Part shown: positions 1 to 6,099 of the stretch, piece by piece | How positions within the stretch are numbered: position 1 is the first letter of the stretch | Layout of the letters: each line of letters begins with the position of its first letter | Source: Desulfovibrio sp. UBA2564 | Lineage (GTDB): Bacteria > Desulfobacterota > Desulfovibrionia > Desulfovibrionales > Desulfovibrionaceae | Length of the DNA stretch: 13,658 nucleotides | Direction of reading: 5' to 3' | NCBI GenBank assembly: GCA_002340305.1 | Contig: DDLU01000249.1 | Span: 1 to 13,658 of the forward strand | Notes under the pieces: model-generated | The model's database searches: none | What the model was told of the DNA's origin: nothing | Seen by the model: only the letters and a program-made list of their open reading frames with translations | Translations under genes and position numbers: made by a program

Positions 1-345
1 GATGCCGTATATAGGTTTGCCCGCCGTTATCTTGAATTTTCCGTGGACCCAGATGAAGACTTCCTGGTGCTGATCAGATGTTCGCCTTACAGTGATCTTA
101 AGACCGGTGAAGATCGTGATGCAATGGTTCATAAGTTTGTCCAGATTCCTGTGCTGCTGGAAAATTGTGTCGCTCGTGGCGTTCGTGATGGCTCCATTCC
201 GAATCTGCCTGTTTCCGAAACTGCAGCCGTTGTGCAGTGTAACCTTGTTGGTGCGGTCAGAACGAATTTGCTCACTCCGTACAGTCCTCCCAGTCTGTAC
301 AAGGAAATCTTGAATTTTATCACCAGAGCTTTGAAAGCAGCTTAG
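1..345 (+). CDS. TetR/AcrR-family transcriptional regulator, C-terminal part (5' end outside window)
   Basis: The frame is open from base 1 to a TAG stop at 343-345, so the gene begins outside the window and about 114 residues are visible. The GTG at 43 is an internal valine codon, because coding-quality sequence (a helix reading RFARRYLEFSVDPDEDF) continues upstream of it. The piece is helical, with stretches such as LLENCVARGVRDGSI and ETAAVVQCNLVGAVRTNLL. These resemble the ligand-binding and dimerisation helices of TetR regulators, where a 'G...G.I' turn precedes a long amphipathic helix. The N-terminal helix-turn-helix that would prove the family is not in the window, so the assignment rests on the C-terminal pattern alone. 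The target and ligand cannot be inferred. A strong terminator follows 25 bases after the stop, so this is the last gene of its transcript. Confidence 0.6.
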   Translation, partial: DAVYRFARRYLEFSVDPDEDFLVLIRCSPYSDLKTGEDRDAMVHKFVQIPVLLENCVARGVRDGSIPNLPVSETAAVVQCNLVGAVRTNLLTPYSPPSLYKEILNFITRALKAA

Positions 346-370
346 CTTTTTACCTGCTGCTATTTTTCAG

Positions 371-402
371 GCCCGGACAGTAATCTGTCCGGGCTTTTTT
401 TT
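371..402 (+). terminator. Intrinsic terminator after the TetR-like gene
   Basis: A perfect 10-bp stem (GCCCGGACAG / CTGTCCGGGC) with a TAAT loop is followed directly by eight T residues. This is a textbook rho-independent terminator for the upstream regulator gene. Confidence 0.93.
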
Positions 403-440
403 GCTGGTTTCTGCTGGTATTCTGCATAATTGAAGATAAT

Positions 441-714
441 GTGTGCCATTGTAATAATAGAGAATATCTTTTAGCTCGCAGGTATAAATATGCAGAGTCA
501 GGGAGTATAGGGGCGGGTGCTGGTGATATGCAGATTATTTTCCGCATTGCTGGGAAGGATATTGATAATCTGGAGACAACAGGCATTGACTTTGTCTTTG
601 GTGTCTTACCTAATTGTTACCGAGCGTCATAGTGGAACCATGGAGGTTGATTCTATGTCTGGTAAATGGACCCGTTTCATAATACAATTGCCTATCGAAG
701 AAACTAAATGTTGA
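441..714 (+). pseudogene. Degraded histidine kinase ATPase (HATPase_c) domain remnant
   Basis: No intact gene spans this stretch, but two reading frames together retrace the end of a sensor kinase. The frame of 441-632 contains LLARRYKYAESGSI, which resembles an N-box (NLLxNAxKYTxxGxI), then MQIIFRIAGKDID, which resembles a G1 box (DxGxGI). The reading then shifts to the frame of 517-714 near base 586. That frame gives LSLVSYLIVTERHSGTMEV and DSMSGKWTRFIIQLPI, close to the usual ending GLGLxIxxxIVxxHGGTIEVxSxxGKGTxFxIxLP. Both N-box asparagines are replaced, the G1 aspartate and the glycine-rich lid are lost, and the frame is broken, so it cannot bind ATP as a kinase. The dimerisation and sensor domains are not visible upstream, where an unrelated terminator lies. 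The relic ends 18 bases before the next start codon. The match is by eye; the C-terminal 35 residues are the most convincing part. Confidence 0.6.
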
Positions 715-732
715 TGCTTTAAAGGAGGAGCC

Positions 733-1638
733 ATGCGAGTCGTGATTACCGGCGGAACCGGATTTATCGGGAAGAGTTTGAGTCGTGCATTGGTTTCAAA
801 AGGGTATCAGGTCATCAGCCTGACCCGTTCCAGCCGTCCTTCTGAAATTTCCGGAGTTCGTAATGTCGTGTGGGATGGTGTGAGCTCCGCAGGTTGGATT
901 GAGTATGCTGATGGTGCGGATGCCATTGTCAATCTTGCCGGGGAAAATGTCGCGTCCGGGCGTTGGTCCGCAGTCAAGAAGAATTCCATTTTAGCGAGTC
1001 GTGTTGATGCCGGCAGGGCAGTGAGTGAAGCTGTAGCCAAAGCGAAGGTAAAGCCGAAGGTAGTGATTCAAGGTTCAGCTATCGGTTTTTATGGAGATTG
1101 CGGTCCTGAACCAGTCAATGAGAAATCTCCTAAAGGCGATTTGTTTCTTTCTGATGTTGCTGAAAAATGGGAAGCCAGCAGTGTTTCTATAGAAGAGCAT
1201 GGTGTGCGCCGCGCAGTGATCCGCACTGCAATGGTTCTTGGTAAAGGCGGTGCACTGGCTAAAATGATGGGCCCGTTTAAGGTTGGGCTGGGAAGCTATC
1301 TGGGACCGGGGCATCAGGGGGTTTCATGGATTCATATTGATGATGAAGTCCGGGCCATAATTTTTTTGATTGAGAATGAGAAATGCAGCGGAATATTTAA
1401 TCTCAGCTCCATCCATCCTCTGACGTTTAATCAGTTTGCAAATTCTTTGGGTGCTGCGTTTGGCAGAAAGGTTTGGATGCGCGTTCCCGCCTTTGTTTTA
1501 AAACTTGCCTTGGGGCAGATGGCGGAAGAGGTTTTGCTCGGTGGGCAATTTGTGTTACCGACCGGACTGATTGATGCCGGATTCAAATTTAACTTTACCG
1601 AAGCTGGCGAGGCTTTAGGGGATATTGTTAAACAGTGA
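733..1638 (+). CDS. TIGR01777-family NAD(P)-binding epimerase-like protein (YfcH type)
   Basis: This 301-residue protein has the usual length and architecture of the TIGR01777 / YfcH branch of extended short-chain dehydrogenases. The N-terminal Rossmann motif GGTGFIG (residues 7-13) binds NAD(P). NLAGENV (67-73), GSAIGFYG (114-121) and SWIHIDD (198-204) are family signatures. The last ~50 residues (from about 249, with QFVLPTGLIDAGF) form the DUF1731 C-terminal extension. The substrate is unknown for most members; 'sugar epimerase' is an annotation by fold, and YfcH-type proteins are also linked loosely to cell division. The start is well supported: AAAGGAGG at 721-728 lies just upstream of the ATG. 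The preceding sequence is the kinase relic, and no convincing promoter was found in it. The gene stands alone on its strand and ends in a terminator shared with rsgA. Confidence 0.9.
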   Translation: MRVVITGGTGFIGKSLSRALVSKGYQVISLTRSSRPSEISGVRNVVWDGVSSAGWIEYADGADAIVNLAGENVASGRWSAVKKNSILASRVDAGRAVSEAVAKAKVKPKVVIQGSAIGFYGDCGPEPVNEKSPKGDLFLSDVAEKWEASSVSIEEHGVRRAVIRTAMVLGKGGALAKMMGPFKVGLGSYLGPGHQGVSWIHIDDEVRAIIFLIENEKCSGIFNLSSIHPLTFNQFANSLGAAFGRKVWMRVPAFVLKLALGQMAEEVLLGGQFVLPTGLIDAGFKFNFTEAGEALGDIVKQ

Positions 1639-1666
1639 CAGTTAAAGTGAATGACTATAAAAAATT

Positions 1667-1700
1667 AAAACGGGCAGTCTTAAAGACCGCCCGTTTTTTT
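1667..1700. terminator. Bidirectional intrinsic terminator between the epimerase gene and rsgA
   Basis: The stem CGGGC/GCCCG plus GTCT/AGAC, with one A-C mismatch and a TAA loop, spans 1671-1693. It is flanked by AAAA on the left and seven T residues on the right, so it can terminate both converging transcripts. The rsgA stop codon (TAA on the minus strand, 1699-1701) overlaps the T-run. Confidence 0.88.
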
Positions 1701-2736
1701 ATTTCTTCCACTTACGGGAATATTGTTTCTTTTTCCCGGACTTTCGTTTGGCTCTTTCCGTGATTTCTTCGGTATTCTTTTCAGCTTCTTCTTTCAGCTT
1801 CAGGTAGTTATCAAGTCTGCGCTTTGTGATGCTTTCATTTTCCAGAGCTTCACGGACTCGGCATCCCGGTTCGCGTTCATGGCTGCAATCTGCAAAACGG
1901 CACATTTCCTCGGCCTTAACTATTTCGCTGAAAGCCTGATAAATTCCGGCATGGCAATCATGGAGCTGCAATTCGCGGATACCCGGCACATCAATGAGCA
2001 GTGCTCCCGTGGGTAATACATGCAGGGAGCGGGTAGTCGTGGTGTGGCGACCTTTCTCATCACCGACACGGATAGCCCCGGTTTTTTCTTTATCAGTACC
2101 GTTTACGGTATTGAGCAGGGTTGTTTTACCAACTCCGGAGGATCCTAGTAGTGCCACAGTTTCTCCGGGCTTGAACCATTTTTGCAGGCTTTGCACGCTT
2201 TGCGGGTCTTTGCCGTTGATAGTGACAATGGGCATGCCTTCAAAGAGGTGTGTTGCCTGCCTGCGGTATTCCTGTGCTTCTTCGGTGAGGTCTTCTTTGG
2301 TTAAAACCAGTACAAAATTTACTCCGGCTTCAAGAGCCAGACAGATGTAGCGCTCGATGCGGTTTAGATTGAATTCGGTATTGCAGGAGGAGACAATGAA
2401 TAGGGTGTCGATGTTGGCGGCAATGGGTTGCAGCTCAACTTTCTGACCGGGGGCCATGCGCTGGAGCAGACTGGTTCGTTCCAGAACTTTTACCGGAACC
2501 ATGGTCTCGCGATCCATGAGCAACCAGTCGCCTACGGTGGGCTGTTCATTTAGGCTGCCGATTCCTTTGCCTGCAATCTTCAGCAGCAGTTCAGCCTCTC
2601 CGGTGGAAACAACCAGATGCCCTTTATGAGTCATGGTAACCCTTGCCGGGACCATTTTGCTATCGTCTTTAGTGAGCTGGTCTTTAAAGCAGTCCTTCCA
2701 GCCCAGTTCATTCAGTGAATAATGTTTTTGGTTCAA
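1699..2736 (-). CDS. rsgA: Ribosome small subunit-dependent GTPase A
   Basis: RsgA (YjeQ) is a circularly permuted GTPase that checks late 30S subunit maturation. The order seen is an N-terminal OB-fold region (PARVTMTHKGHLVVSTG), G4 as TKED (residues 146-149), the P-loop GSSGVGKTT (198-206), the TTTTR switch, G3 as DVPG (249-252, a variant of DTPG), and a C-terminal zinc knuckle C279-x4-C284-x-H286-x5-C292. A basic tail (KRKSGKKKQYSRKWKK) follows, suited to rRNA contact. I chose the TTG at 2736 (345 residues) because AGAGG lies five bases upstream and homologues begin close to a 'LGW' motif. The frame also allows an ATG at 2856, which would add 40 cysteine-rich residues not seen in the family. 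The gene stands alone on the minus strand. Identity is very secure; the start is moderately so. Confidence 0.92.
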   Translation of the reverse strand: MNQKHYSLNELGWKDCFKDQLTKDDSKMVPARVTMTHKGHLVVSTGEAELLLKIAGKGIGSLNEQPTVGDWLLMDRETMVPVKVLERTSLLQRMAPGQKVELQPIAANIDTLFIVSSCNTEFNLNRIERYICLALEAGVNFVLVLTKEDLTEEAQEYRRQATHLFEGMPIVTINGKDPQSVQSLQKWFKPGETVALLGSSGVGKTTLLNTVNGTDKEKTGAIRVGDEKGRHTTTTRSLHVLPTGALLIDVPGIRELQLHDCHAGIYQAFSEIVKAEEMCRFADCSHEREPGCRVREALENESITKRRLDNYLKLKEEAEKNTEEITERAKRKSGKKKQYSRKWKK

Positions 2737-2786
2737 GAAATCCTCTGTAGGGAATGCGGTGGTTTGAGTGTTAATTTCAATCCTTG

Positions 2787-2815
2787 AATTTAAATTACAA
2801 ATGCAGAACAGGCAA
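2787..2815 (-). promoter_or_regulatory. Possible sigma70 promoter for rsgA
   Basis: On the minus strand, TTGCCT (2815-2810) and TAAATT (2792-2787) are separated by 17 bases. Each matches the consensus at four of six positions. The site would place the transcript start about 45 bases before the proposed TTG start and inside the longer ORF, which agrees with the shorter protein. The matches are weak. Confidence 0.35.
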
Positions 2816-3018
2816 GGGCTGCAAACAATATATTCGTGCATAATTGGTATACGCACATTTTCTGTTTTTCTTTCATTATTGATAGCGGTGTGTTAGGGGT
2901 TAAGTAAGGCTGAGGAATTTTTGTTCGGATCAGTATCTACGAAAGTTGTCCAATCCGCTGTAGGATGTACGGTTTGGGTTGTGAATTGACCTTCGTTGGA
3001 ATTTGATTCTGGAGATTT

Positions 3019-4002
3019 ATGCAGAAGAAAGTAGGCTTTTTTTTATTTCTTGTACTCTTTTTGAGCGCAACAGCAGCTTATGCAAAGCCAAAAGTGCTCT
3101 TCATTGAGAGTTACCATTCCGGGTATGTCTGGGATCAGGAACTAAGGAGGGGGCTTGAGTCTGTCTTGGCGGATAAAGTTGGGCTTTCTAGTTTCCAGAT
3201 GGATACCAAAAGGTATCGTATTAATCAGTATGCAGAGCGGGCAGATCTGGCATGGCAGTATTACCTTGAAATCAAGCCTGATGTGGTTGTCTTATCTGAC
3301 GATAACGCACTAATGCTCCTCGCTGACCGTCTTTTAAGGACCAATACGCCTGTTGTTTACATGGGGATTAACAATAATCCACGTATGTACGCACCATTAG
3401 GACAGAATATTACCGGTGTGCTTGAGCGTCCCCTTTGCAAGCGGACGGTTAAATATTTGAAGGAATTGCTTCCGATTCGCGATGGCAAGGTTCTTATTCT
3501 TCTTGATAAGAGCACTACTACGGAGGTTTTCAAGTCTTCTGTGTTTCAGGATAAAAACAGCCTGATTATTAGTGGGGTCAATACTGATATCAAGTTGATT
3601 TCATCTTTTACAGATTGGAAGGTCGCAGTCCTGCAAGCACCTATGCATAATTGCCGGGCAATTGTGATAGGGCTTTATCATCGTATTTTTGATAGGGGTG
3701 TCCATGTTGATAGCGAAGAAGTTCTTAGGTGGACCTCTATGAATTCTCCTGTTCCTGTTTTTGCTTTTTGGGTTATGAGCGTAGGCAAAGATAAGGCTGT
3801 CGGCGGTATGGTTTTAGATGGCGAAGAGCAGGGTAAAAATGCCGGAAAGATTGTGCTGGATATTTTGAATGGAATTCCGGTTAATACGATTGCGCCTGTT
3901 GTTCCAACACAAGGCGAGTTTATTTTCAGCCGCTCTGAATTGGACAAATGGAAAATCAGATTACCGCGTCATATCAAAGATCATGCCCGCATGGTTGAGT
4001 AA
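3019..4002 (+). CDS. Secreted ABC-type substrate-binding protein (PF04392-like), solitary
   Basis: The 327-residue protein starts with a clear Sec signal peptide: basic MQKK, a hydrophobic core, then a cleavable AYA at residues 20-22. The mature part begins KPKVLFIESYHSGYVWDQEL and alternates beta strands and helices as in a two-lobed periplasmic binding protein. Landmarks are PDVVVLSDDNALML, TPVVYMGINNNP, PVPVFAFWVMSVG and a C-terminal FIFSRSELDKWKIRLP. This pattern is common in Desulfovibrio for free binding proteins and for the sensor part of some kinases and cyclases; I place it near the ABC_sub_bind (PF04392) group. GGAG lies four bases before the ATG. No permease or ATPase gene is adjacent, so it either serves a transporter encoded elsewhere or feeds a sensor. 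The ligand is unknown. The 160 bases before it showed no good promoter. Confidence 0.75.
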   Translation: MQKKVGFFLFLVLFLSATAAYAKPKVLFIESYHSGYVWDQELRRGLESVLADKVGLSSFQMDTKRYRINQYAERADLAWQYYLEIKPDVVVLSDDNALMLLADRLLRTNTPVVYMGINNNPRMYAPLGQNITGVLERPLCKRTVKYLKELLPIRDGKVLILLDKSTTTEVFKSSVFQDKNSLIISGVNTDIKLISSFTDWKVAVLQAPMHNCRAIVIGLYHRIFDRGVHVDSEEVLRWTSMNSPVPVFAFWVMSVGKDKAVGGMVLDGEEQGKNAGKIVLDILNGIPVNTIAPVVPTQGEFIFSRSELDKWKIRLPRHIKDHARMVE

Positions 4003-4044
4003 TGAGCATGACTGTGTCGATTATGTTACGTTGTTCCGAACAGC

Positions 4045-4073
4045 TTGACTCGAAGTAAATGCTCATTTATAAA
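4045..4073 (+). promoter_or_regulatory. Strong sigma70-type promoter of the arsenate reductase gene
   Basis: TTGACT (4045-4050) and TATAAA (4068-4073) match the consensus at five of six positions each, with exactly 17 bases between them. Transcription would start near 4080, 30 bases before the ATG at 4110. An upstream in-frame ATG at 4059 falls between the two boxes and so cannot be the translation start of this transcript. Confidence 0.75.
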
Positions 4074-4109
4074 TGTTTCCTCTTTGGCAAAACAACCAAT
4101 AGGTACATA

Positions 4110-4556
4110 ATGATGAGCAAGATAAATCTTCTTTTTTTATGCACAGGTAACTCCTGCCGCAGTCAGATGGCTGAAGGGTGGACCCGTTATCTGAAAAACG
4201 ATCAGATTAATGCTTATTCCGCAGGGATTGAAACCCATGGGCTGAATCCTTCTGCGGTAAAAGTTATGGCGGAAGCCGGAGTAGACATTTGCGGTCATAA
4301 GTCCACACATATCGATGAACTTAGAGGAGTTTCCATCGATTATGTCATTACTGTATGCGACCATGCTCATGAAACCTGTCCGTTCTTTCCGGGCGGTAGC
4401 AAAGTTGTCCATGCCGGTTTTGATGACCCGCCGAAGATGGCTAAAAAGATAGCTGAACATGGTGGCTCAACGGAAGAACAACTGGACTGCTTTCGCAAGG
4501 TCAGGGATGAGATCAGGAAATTTGTTGAAACCCTGCCTGAAGGATTGGTTGATTAG
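4110..4556 (+). CDS. arsC: Thioredoxin-dependent arsenate reductase / low-molecular-weight tyrosine phosphatase family
   Basis: The fold is that of low-molecular-weight tyrosine phosphatases, with the CX5R loop CTGNSCR. Counted from the second of two adjacent ATGs (4113), the catalytic cysteine is C10, the arginine R16, the relay cysteines C82 and C89 (in VCDHAHETCPFFPG), and the acid D105 (in FDDPP). These are the same positions as the redox triad and acid of Staphylococcus pI258 ArsC. The protein is therefore predicted to reduce arsenate to arsenite by the C10-C82-C89 disulfide cascade with thioredoxin, rather than act as a phosphatase. The start at 4110 is favoured over 4059 because the promoter boxes lie at 4045-4073, and AGG occurs at 4101-4103. 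No arsR, arsB or acr3 gene is adjacent, so it is monocistronic here, ending in a hairpin at 4585-4616. It is cytoplasmic. Confidence 0.9.
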   Translation: MMSKINLLFLCTGNSCRSQMAEGWTRYLKNDQINAYSAGIETHGLNPSAVKVMAEAGVDICGHKSTHIDELRGVSIDYVITVCDHAHETCPFFPGGSKVVHAGFDDPPKMAKKIAEHGGSTEEQLDCFRKVRDEIRKFVETLPEGLVD

Positions 4557-4584
4557 CATTGTTGACTTAGGGTGTTATGTTAAA

Positions 4585-4616
4585 AGTCTTCAGCTTTGCA
4601 GCTGGAGGCTTTTTTC
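4585..4616 (+). terminator. Intrinsic terminator after arsC
   Basis: An 11-bp stem (AGTCTTCAGCT with AGCTGGAGGCT, including G-U pairs) closes on a TTGC loop and runs into six to seven T residues, with a second T-run at 4620-4627. Confidence 0.82.
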
Positions 4617-4653
4617 TGGTTTTTTTTATGCTATTAAAATCAGTATGCAGCTC

Positions 4654-4675
4654 AGGTGGAACCTCTATGAATTCT
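4654..4675 (+). repeat. Short near-duplicate of part of the substrate-binding-protein gene
   Basis: The 22 bases here match 3727-3747, inside the binding-protein gene, at every position except one inserted A. In the gene the segment encodes RWTSMNS. Here the insertion shifts the frame, but LRW and then TSMNSFLF can still be read in successive frames. Similarity fades on both sides. It lies in the spacer between arsC and the serine dehydratase gene and may be a scrap of a lost binding-protein paralogue. Confidence 0.45.
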
Positions 4676-4700
4676 TTTCTTTTTATAGATTTTAAAGCAG

Positions 4701-4725
4701 ACTGATCGCGCAATCAGTATTTTTT
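4701..4725 (+). terminator. Small hairpin with T-run upstream of the serine dehydratase gene
   Basis: A perfect 6-bp inverted repeat (ACTGAT / ATCAGT, loop CGCGCA) is followed by A and six T residues. It could be a second weak terminator, an attenuator, or an operator-like palindrome for the downstream gene. The stem is short and AT-rich, so its function is uncertain. No convincing promoter was found between it and 4831. Confidence 0.35.
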
Positions 4726-4830
4726 GGTTGTCTTTTTTGTTTAATGCGTAATATAGGTCTTCTTGATTGTGACAAGCATAATGTGTGCTTTCAGGGGATG
4801 ATTAATAAATTTTTACAAGGTGGCAAGGAT

Positions 4831-6042
4831 ATGGAGTCTTTAAAAGAGTTATACCGTATTGGAGTGGGACCTTCTTCGAGTCATACAATGGGACCGCGTA
4901 TGGCAGCGGAAAGGTTTATGGAAAAACATTCTGATGCGACCCGGTTCAGGGTGACGCTTTTTGAAAGTCTTGCTGCTACTGGTAAGGGACATCTTACTGA
5001 TTGGGCTGTTCTTAGCGTTCTCGGTGATGACAAAACAGAACTTATCTGGAAAGCTGAAGAAAAGATGCCTGAACATCCCAATGGAATGCAGTTTGAAGCT
5101 TTGGACGATTCCGGTGCCGTTGTCGATACATGGAAGGTATACAGCGTCGGCGGCGGGGCAATTCGTGAAGAAGGTGCCGCAGTATCCAGCGCAAAGCCTG
5201 TTTATGATCTGGGCACAATTGCCGCCATTATGGATCATTGTGAAGATAAAGGCATTACCTATTGGGAATATGTAGAGCAGTGTGAAGGAGCTGAAATCTG
5301 GGATTTTCTGCGTGAAATCTGGAAGGTGATGGAAGAATCCCTTGAGCGCGGTCTGGAGGAGGAAGGAGTGCTTCCCGGTTCCATCGGTTTGCGCAGACAG
5401 GCAAAATCATACTACCGCCGCACCAAGCATGCCGGTCCTGATATGCAGCTGACCGGAATTACCACAGCTTATGCCCTTGCCGTTTCTGAGGAAAATGCAG
5501 GTGGCGGAATTATCGTTACTGCCCCTACCTGTGGATCATGCGGTATTGTTCCGGCTACTTTGCGTTATCTTAAAGATACCCAGGAACATATTAAAGAAAC
5601 TGATTTGATCCGCGCACTGGCGACTGCCGGACTTTTCGGAAATGTGATTAAGACAAATGCTTCGATTTCCGGTGCCGAGGTCGGCTGTCAGGGCGAGGTC
5701 GGTTCTGCCTGCGCCATGGCTTCCGCAGCAGCAACCCAGCTTATGGGTGGAACTTTGCGTCAGATTGAGTATGCAGCGGAGATGGGCCTTGAGCATCATT
5801 TGGGCCTGACCTGTGATCCTGTGGATGGTCTGGTTCAGATTCCCTGTATTGAGCGTAATGCCTGTGCTTCCACCCGCGCTCTTGCCCGTGCGCAGATGTC
5901 CATCCTTTCTGATGGCTCCCACCGTATCCCCTTTGATGAGGTCGTGGAAGTTATGAAGAAAACCGGACATGATCTGCCCAGCCTCTATCGCGAAACAGCG
6001 GAGGGTGGACTGGCGAAAGCCTACAATGAACGTGCGAAGTAA
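4831..6042 (+). CDS. sdaA: L-serine ammonia-lyase (L-serine dehydratase), single-chain iron-sulfur type
   Basis: The enzyme deaminates L-serine to pyruvate and ammonia using a [4Fe-4S] cluster, in the cytoplasm. The beta domain comes first, with PSSSHTMGP at residues 14-22 and VYSVGGGAI at 103-111. The alpha domain follows, with TAPTCGSCGIVPA (230-242) and GAEVGCQGEVG (281-291). The three presumed cluster cysteines are C286, C328 (LTCDP) and C339 (IPCIERN). Their spacings of 42 and 11 residues equal those of the Legionella enzyme (C343, C385, C396). At 403 residues it is about 50 shorter than E. coli SdaA; the missing part lies in the beta domain between about residues 62 and 85. I start at 4831 because AAGGTGG sits seven bases upstream and the protein then begins at the family's usual N-terminus. 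An ATG at 4744 would add 29 unrelated residues. The gene is monocistronic. Confidence 0.94.
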   Translation: MESLKELYRIGVGPSSSHTMGPRMAAERFMEKHSDATRFRVTLFESLAATGKGHLTDWAVLSVLGDDKTELIWKAEEKMPEHPNGMQFEALDDSGAVVDTWKVYSVGGGAIREEGAAVSSAKPVYDLGTIAAIMDHCEDKGITYWEYVEQCEGAEIWDFLREIWKVMEESLERGLEEEGVLPGSIGLRRQAKSYYRRTKHAGPDMQLTGITTAYALAVSEENAGGGIIVTAPTCGSCGIVPATLRYLKDTQEHIKETDLIRALATAGLFGNVIKTNASISGAEVGCQGEVGSACAMASAAATQLMGGTLRQIEYAAEMGLEHHLGLTCDPVDGLVQIPCIERNACASTRALARAQMSILSDGSHRIPFDEVVEVMKKTGHDLPSLYRETAEGGLAKAYNERAK

Positions 6043-6066
6043 GAAGTTAATATTTTACAAAATTTT

Positions 6067-6095
6067 AAAAGGCCGGGCTGATGTCCCGGCCTTTT
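6067..6095. terminator. Bidirectional intrinsic terminator between sdaA and dppF
   Basis: A 7-bp GC stem (GGCCGGG / CCCGGCC, 7-base loop) extended by AAAA / TTTT gives a U-tract in both directions. It serves the two converging transcripts; dppF ends five bases later. Confidence 0.88.
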
Positions 6096-6099
6096 GTTT

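Noticed and set aside
2986..3018. TTGACC at 2986 as a promoter for the binding-protein gene.
   Set aside because: A -10 box 17 bases downstream would fall on the ribosome site, leaving no room for a leader, and no TATAAT-like hexamer is there.
4001..4067. Inverted repeat AATGAGCAT / ATGCTCATT as a terminator or operator.
   Set aside because: The arms are 49 bases apart with no T-run, and the right arm lies inside the arsC promoter; a 9-bp match at that distance is weak evidence.
4744..4830. An in-frame ATG at 4744 that would extend the serine dehydratase by 29 residues.
   Set aside because: The added residues do not resemble the family, and the ATG at 4831 has AAGGTGG at proper spacing and the expected N-terminus.
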